Shown here: positions 60,866 through 64,000 of the stretch, in pieces
How the letters are laid out: every line of letters starts with the position of its first letter
How positions within the stretch are numbered: the stretch's first letter is position 1
Origin: Amycolatopsis coloradensis
Lineage (GTDB): Bacteria; Actinomycetota; Actinomycetes; Mycobacteriales; Pseudonocardiaceae
Direction: 5' to 3'
Assembly (NCBI RefSeq): GCF_001953865.1
Contig: NZ_MQUQ01000012.1
Location: 62,001 to 126,000, forward strand
DNA length: 64,000 nt
Position numbers and translations under genes: made by a program
The notes under the pieces: model-generated
What the model was told of the DNA's origin: nothing
What the model saw: the letters and a program-made list of their open reading frames with translations, nothing else
Databases searched by the model: none

Positions 60866-61711
60866 TCACATGTGCTGCGCGGACAGCAGCCGGGCGTCGG
60901 TGATCAGACCCGTCGTCTCGTCGGCGAATTCCAGCACCTGCGTGACCCGCACCAGGCCGCCGTCCGGATTGCGCATGGTCACCACGGCGAGGACCGTGCC
61001 GTCGGCCTGCTCCCGGATGTCCTGGATCTGGATGGCGTCCATGGCGCTCCACGCCTGGATCAGCCTGCCGGCTTCGGAGCCGGCCAGCACCGGCGTGAGC
61101 AGCGACATCGCGCCGTAGGGGTCGGCGTCGACGGTCCGGTAGAACTTCCGGACCGCGTCGATCTTGCCCTCGGCCGTGCTGATCGCGGCCGGTTTGGCGA
61201 CCGACTGCGAACTGGTGCCACTGGTCGCCGAACCCGGCCGCGGGACCGAACCCGCGCCGGTGCCCGAAGGCGGCTGGGCCGTCGTGCTGGTGCCCGGCGA
61301 CGACGTCGGCGCCGCCTGCTTCTGCCGCGGTTCGGCGGCGTCCGGGACGGCGAGCCCGCCGAGCGCGGCGGCTCCGCTCATCACCTCGGGCGCTGCGGCG
61401 CCCGGCACCGGACCCTGCCGCTGGGCGCCCGCGAGCACGCCCGCGGTGACGACGGCGCCCGCGACCAGCAGCCCGGCGGCGACCAGGCCTGCCAGCTTGG
61501 CCCTCCGGGCGGCGCGGCTTTCCGGCTCCTCTTCGGGCTCGGGCCGCGGCGACGGCTCTTCACGGGTGCGGGCGGGAACGAACTTCTGCGGCTCGCGGAA
61601 GACCTGCTCGAGGTACTCGCGGTCGACGCGGGTGTCGTTCAGGATCTCTTCCGGGATGACGTCCTCGACACGTACGGCGTCCTCACGCCGTATGCGCTGT
61701 CGATCAAGCAC
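60866..61711 (-). CDS. Single-pass membrane protein with external NTF2-like domain
   Basis: A 281-residue protein: charged cytoplasmic part (1-70), membrane helix (LAGLVAAGLLVAGAVVTAGVLAG), Ser/Thr/Pro/Gly linker, and a C-terminal domain (AVRKFYRTVDADPYGAMSLL, IQIQDIREQADGTVLAVVTMR) that looks like a SnoaL/NTF2-type fold. Starts with GTG. It has the same architecture as the next gene upstream, and both precede the kinase gene. Function unknown. Confidence 0.7.
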   Translation of the reverse strand: MLDRQRIRREDAVRVEDVIPEEILNDTRVDREYLEQVFREPQKFVPARTREEPSPRPEPEEEPESRAARRAKLAGLVAAGLLVAGAVVTAGVLAGAQRQGPVPGAAAPEVMSGAAALGGLAVPDAAEPRQKQAAPTSSPGTSTTAQPPSGTGAGSVPRPGSATSGTSSQSVAKPAAISTAEGKIDAVRKFYRTVDADPYGAMSLLTPVLAGSEAGRLIQAWSAMDAIQIQDIREQADGTVLAVVTMRNPDGGLVRVTQVLEFADETTGLITDARLLSAQHM

Positions 61712-61966
61712 GAAATTCCTCGCTCTGGTCCGGGGCAGGCGCTGGGCCGTTCGGCCGGCGCCTTCGGTCCGCGCGGCCGTCTTCTGAACGGTGCGGACCC
61801 TGCTGTCGTCAGGTAACCCTGTGGAGACGGTCCGCGGCCAGGCTCTATCGCCGGAATGCCGTCGCGATACGACGAACGGCAGCTTAGGTCACCCACCCGG
61901 AGCAGGGACAGCCGCTCGCCGCACCGCACGTGCAGAGGAACAAGACACTTGCACGTGCGAGGACAC

Positions 61967-63217
61967 CTACATGCCGTCGTCGATGATCTTGTTGTCGTCA
62001 CCGAAGGTCAGCGTGCGCTGCTCCATGGTCTTCGTCCCGTCTTTGTGAGTGACCTCGACGGTGTTGACCGTGACGCCGCGGCGCTGGTCGATGCTGACCT
62101 TCTTCACCTCAAAGTAGGCGACGTCGGCGTAGCGCTCACGGAGGCCCTGCGCGCCTTCTTCGCGCAGGCCGCCGGAGGTGACGGAGGAGGCTTCGTGGGG
62201 GTCGGTGGTCACGGTGTTGAGGAAGACTTCGGAGTTATCGCCCATCGCCTGCGCGTCCGGCTGCGACGCGTACCAGGGGGCCGTCGTGGTGGTGCGGTCG
62301 GCGGGCATGACCGGCGGCTTGTGCGGCCGGTCGCTCGACGACGGGGCGGGCCGACCGCTCGTGACCGGTCCGCCCGAGCCGGGCCGCGACCCGCTGGTAT
62401 CGGCGGTCTCGCTGTCGGAGGAGGAGGTGCCCGAATTGGCGGAACTGCGGTCGTCCTGGGTGGCGGAGTCGGTCGCGGAACCGGACGGGTTGCCCGCGGC
62501 GCCACCCTGTGGCGGAGTGGCCGGGTCGGCGGCGACGCCTTCGTTGGTCAGCGGGCTGCCGCCGCGGTAACCGGGCCAGCCGCCCTGGCTCTGCTGCTCC
62601 GGGGCGGGTTTGCCGACCAGGAACGAACCGGCGAACAGCAGGCCGACGACGACCAGCGCGGACGCGGCCGCGGCGAACCAGGCGGCCTTGCGCCAAGTCT
62701 TGGGCGGGGTCACCGAGGCGGGCACCGAACCGAGGTCGAAGGTGCTCAGGCCGTCGACCGGCGGGGCGAGGTAGACCCGGACGTCATCGTCGTCGAGCTC
62801 GGTCTCCACCGGTTCGGGGCGGCGGGGGGCGGGCGCGGCCAGTGTCACCTTCGTGCGCTGGGCGGCCTTCGCACGCCGTTCTTCGGCGGAAGGCCGGACG
62901 GGTTCGGTGAACGAGACCTCGACGTGGGCCAGGCGTTCCACGGGTACCTCGCGAGCGGGCTGGGGGAGCGGCAGGCTGCCGCTCGATGAGGCGTAGCCGG
63001 GGCTCGGTGCCCTCCTGTTCCGCGGTGGCGGCAGGGGAAGGGAACCGGTGGAGGGCGGGGCGAACTCGCTGTGCGCGTGATGCCCGTGCCCGGTCGGACG
63101 CTGCCGCCGCGGCGGCACGGGCGGGGTCCAGCCCTCGCTGCCGCCCGCCCGGTGGCGGCCCGAGTGCGCGGCGCCGTCCCGTCCGGTCCGTCCCTGGTGT
63201 TCCACCCAGCCGTTCAT
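61967..63217 (-). CDS. Single-pass membrane protein, architecture as its neighbour
   Basis: A 416-residue protein: long disordered cytoplasmic part with Pro-rich repeats (GSLPLPPP, GSLPLPQP), membrane helix (AAWFAAAASALVVVGLLFAG, about 185-205), Ser/Thr/Gly linker, and an external C-terminal domain (GLRERYADVAYFEVKKVSIDQR, VNTVEVTHKDGTKTMEQRTL). Likely a distant relative of the 281-residue protein. The cytoplasmic Ser/Thr/Pro-rich region is a possible kinase substrate; inference only. Confidence 0.7.
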   Translation of the reverse strand: MNGWVEHQGRTGRDGAAHSGRHRAGGSEGWTPPVPPRRQRPTGHGHHAHSEFAPPSTGSLPLPPPRNRRAPSPGYASSSGSLPLPQPAREVPVERLAHVEVSFTEPVRPSAEERRAKAAQRTKVTLAAPAPRRPEPVETELDDDDVRVYLAPPVDGLSTFDLGSVPASVTPPKTWRKAAWFAAAASALVVVGLLFAGSFLVGKPAPEQQSQGGWPGYRGGSPLTNEGVAADPATPPQGGAAGNPSGSATDSATQDDRSSANSGTSSSDSETADTSGSRPGSGGPVTSGRPAPSSSDRPHKPPVMPADRTTTTAPWYASQPDAQAMGDNSEVFLNTVTTDPHEASSVTSGGLREEGAQGLRERYADVAYFEVKKVSIDQRRGVTVNTVEVTHKDGTKTMEQRTLTFGDDNKIIDDGM

Positions 63218-63554
63218 GTCCGAGCGACCCCCTCGCGGGCCGTCCCTGACGGCGATGTGACACCGGTTAAGCCGAACAGAGCAGCGGTTTCACGGGATCC
63301 CTCGCTTGCAGACTCCCGGGCACTCTCGTGAGCAAATGCACGCGCATGCGACTGTGGACGCGCGGGGCTCTCGCCCCCGCGCGTCGTTCGGGCATCGCCC
63401 GACCCAGACGCAAGGGTCCTCACGAGAGCCACACTAAAAGCTCGACACCCGCAAGTCTTCACCCACTCTGCAAGTTGCAGATGTTTCACTCGGTCGGGCG
63501 CGGCCGAACGGGCTTGGTGACGTAACGCGGTGCTGTTCGTGCAGGTGAGGGCGG
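63218..63554. other. Intergenic region of about 340 bp
   Basis: Contains a hairpin near 63359-63387 (CGCGCGGGG/CCCCGCGCG). A reverse-strand frame of 91 codons (63214-63489) overlaps the start of the 416-residue protein gene and shows no family features; I leave it out. Likely holds the promoter of the membrane-protein operon. Confidence 0.35.
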
Positions 63555-63860
63555 TCAGTTACCGCTGCGGTACTTCTGCTGGGTCGATTGCAGGGCCTTG
63601 GTGGCCGTGATTCCGCTACCCGCTGCAAGCAAGATGGCGATGATGTCGAGCGTCGTTCCCCCACTAGTGAGCAACCAGGCGAACAGTGAGGCGGCAGTGG
63701 TACCCGCTGCGATCGGCCAACGCGACTTGACGTACTGCGCGATGGGCGTACCGCCCGCACGCTTACCCGCCGCATTGTTCAACATGGCGAGATACCCGAG
63801 ATGGCCCAGCGCGGCGAGCACGCCGGCGATCGCGATCACGACGGCGATGAGGTTAATCAT
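63555..63860 (-). CDS. Small integral membrane protein
   Basis: A 101-residue protein with three hydrophobic helices (MINLIAVVIAIAGVLAALGH, WPIAAGTTAASLFAWLLTSGG, LDIIAILLAAGSGITATKAL) and a polar end. No family recognised. I use the ATG at 63860; an upstream in-frame start would add 19 polar residues. Confidence 0.65.
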   Translation of the reverse strand: MINLIAVVIAIAGVLAALGHLGYLAMLNNAAGKRAGGTPIAQYVKSRWPIAAGTTAASLFAWLLTSGGTTLDIIAILLAAGSGITATKALQSTQQKYRSGN

Positions 63861-63948
63861 GTGTCCAGTTTGCCCTGTCGTGAGCCGCCGTGGCTCGGGG
63901 AACACCCTGAGTTTCACCTCACGGCACGCGATCGTGACGCTGGCGCTT

Positions 63949-63975
63949 CGCGTTTAGCGGGCTAGACGCGTTCCG
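63949..63975. repeat. TTAG/CTAA element at the window end
   Basis: CGCGTTTAGCGGGCTAGACG then CGTTCCG; one change in the right core (CTAG). Confidence 0.8.
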
Positions 63976-64000
63976 AGTACGTGAAGTACATGAAGGGTCC

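Noticed and set aside
63214..63489. A 91-codon reverse frame upstream of the 416-residue membrane protein gene
   Set aside because: It overlaps that gene's start, is low-complexity (Ser/Ala/Arg/Glu) and has no family resemblance.

Overview
The window is chromosomal DNA of a high-GC actinomycete. Codon use, frequent GTG starts, leaderless promoters, WhiB/BldM/SigD regulators, mycothiol-type enzymes and a type VII secretion substrate all fit. The gene content and the order glmS, nnr, alr, tsaE, tsaB, rimI, tsaD, groES, groEL1, whiB3, bldM, sigD, rsdA, DUF5319, guaB2, guaB3, choD, guaA match the Mycobacterium/Streptomyces core locus. Style and gene complement suggest a Pseudonocardiaceae member such as Amycolatopsis; this genus call is an inference. 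No rRNA, tRNA, prophage, complete insertion sequence or CRISPR array was seen.

Layout. 1-2.4 kb: start of a cytochrome P450 gene (cut by the window edge) divergent from a fatty-acyl-AMP ligase and an acyl carrier protein, a small specialised-metabolism cassette. 2.5-5.8 kb: three genes that look like a type VII secretion substrate operon without secretion machinery. 6-17 kb: an alpha/beta hydrolase, glmS-nnr, a DeoR/xylulokinase/sugar-ABC-ATPase operon, then alr, a second hydrolase and tsaE. 16.8-20.5 kb: a lineage insert between tsaE and tsaB holding a small membrane protein and a malonyl-CoA synthetase/carboxyltransferase pair. 20.8-23 kb: tsaB-rimI-tsaD (t6A modification), then a decayed glycosyltransferase. 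24-30 kb: amidase, HAD phosphatase, frameshifted ubiA, CIRCE-controlled groES-groEL1.

30-39 kb: developmental and stress regulators (whiB3, a MerR protein with an apparently dead cobalamin domain, bldM, sigD, its anti-sigma factor) and purine genes guaB2/guaB3. 39-50.8 kb: small secreted protein, broken DinB genes, WYL regulator with VOC protein, choD, mycothiol enzyme, exported flavoprotein, alcohol/aldehyde dehydrogenase operon, guaA. 51-55 kb: a PspC envelope-stress module with its own two-component system. 55-58 kb: EamA transporter, LysR regulator, hydrolase. 58-63.9 kb: a membrane signalling operon of two anchored sensor-like proteins, an active Ser/Thr kinase and a pseudokinase.

The most unusual feature is a family of about 38 short imperfect palindromes (core TTAG-N4-CTAA, 24-34 bp) spread through most intergenic gaps, often in pairs. 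Copies also sit in frame inside P450, acyl-AMP ligase, alr and choD, and supply the last codons and stop of several genes. Their arms come from a small set of interchangeable half-sites. I do not recognise them as a described family.
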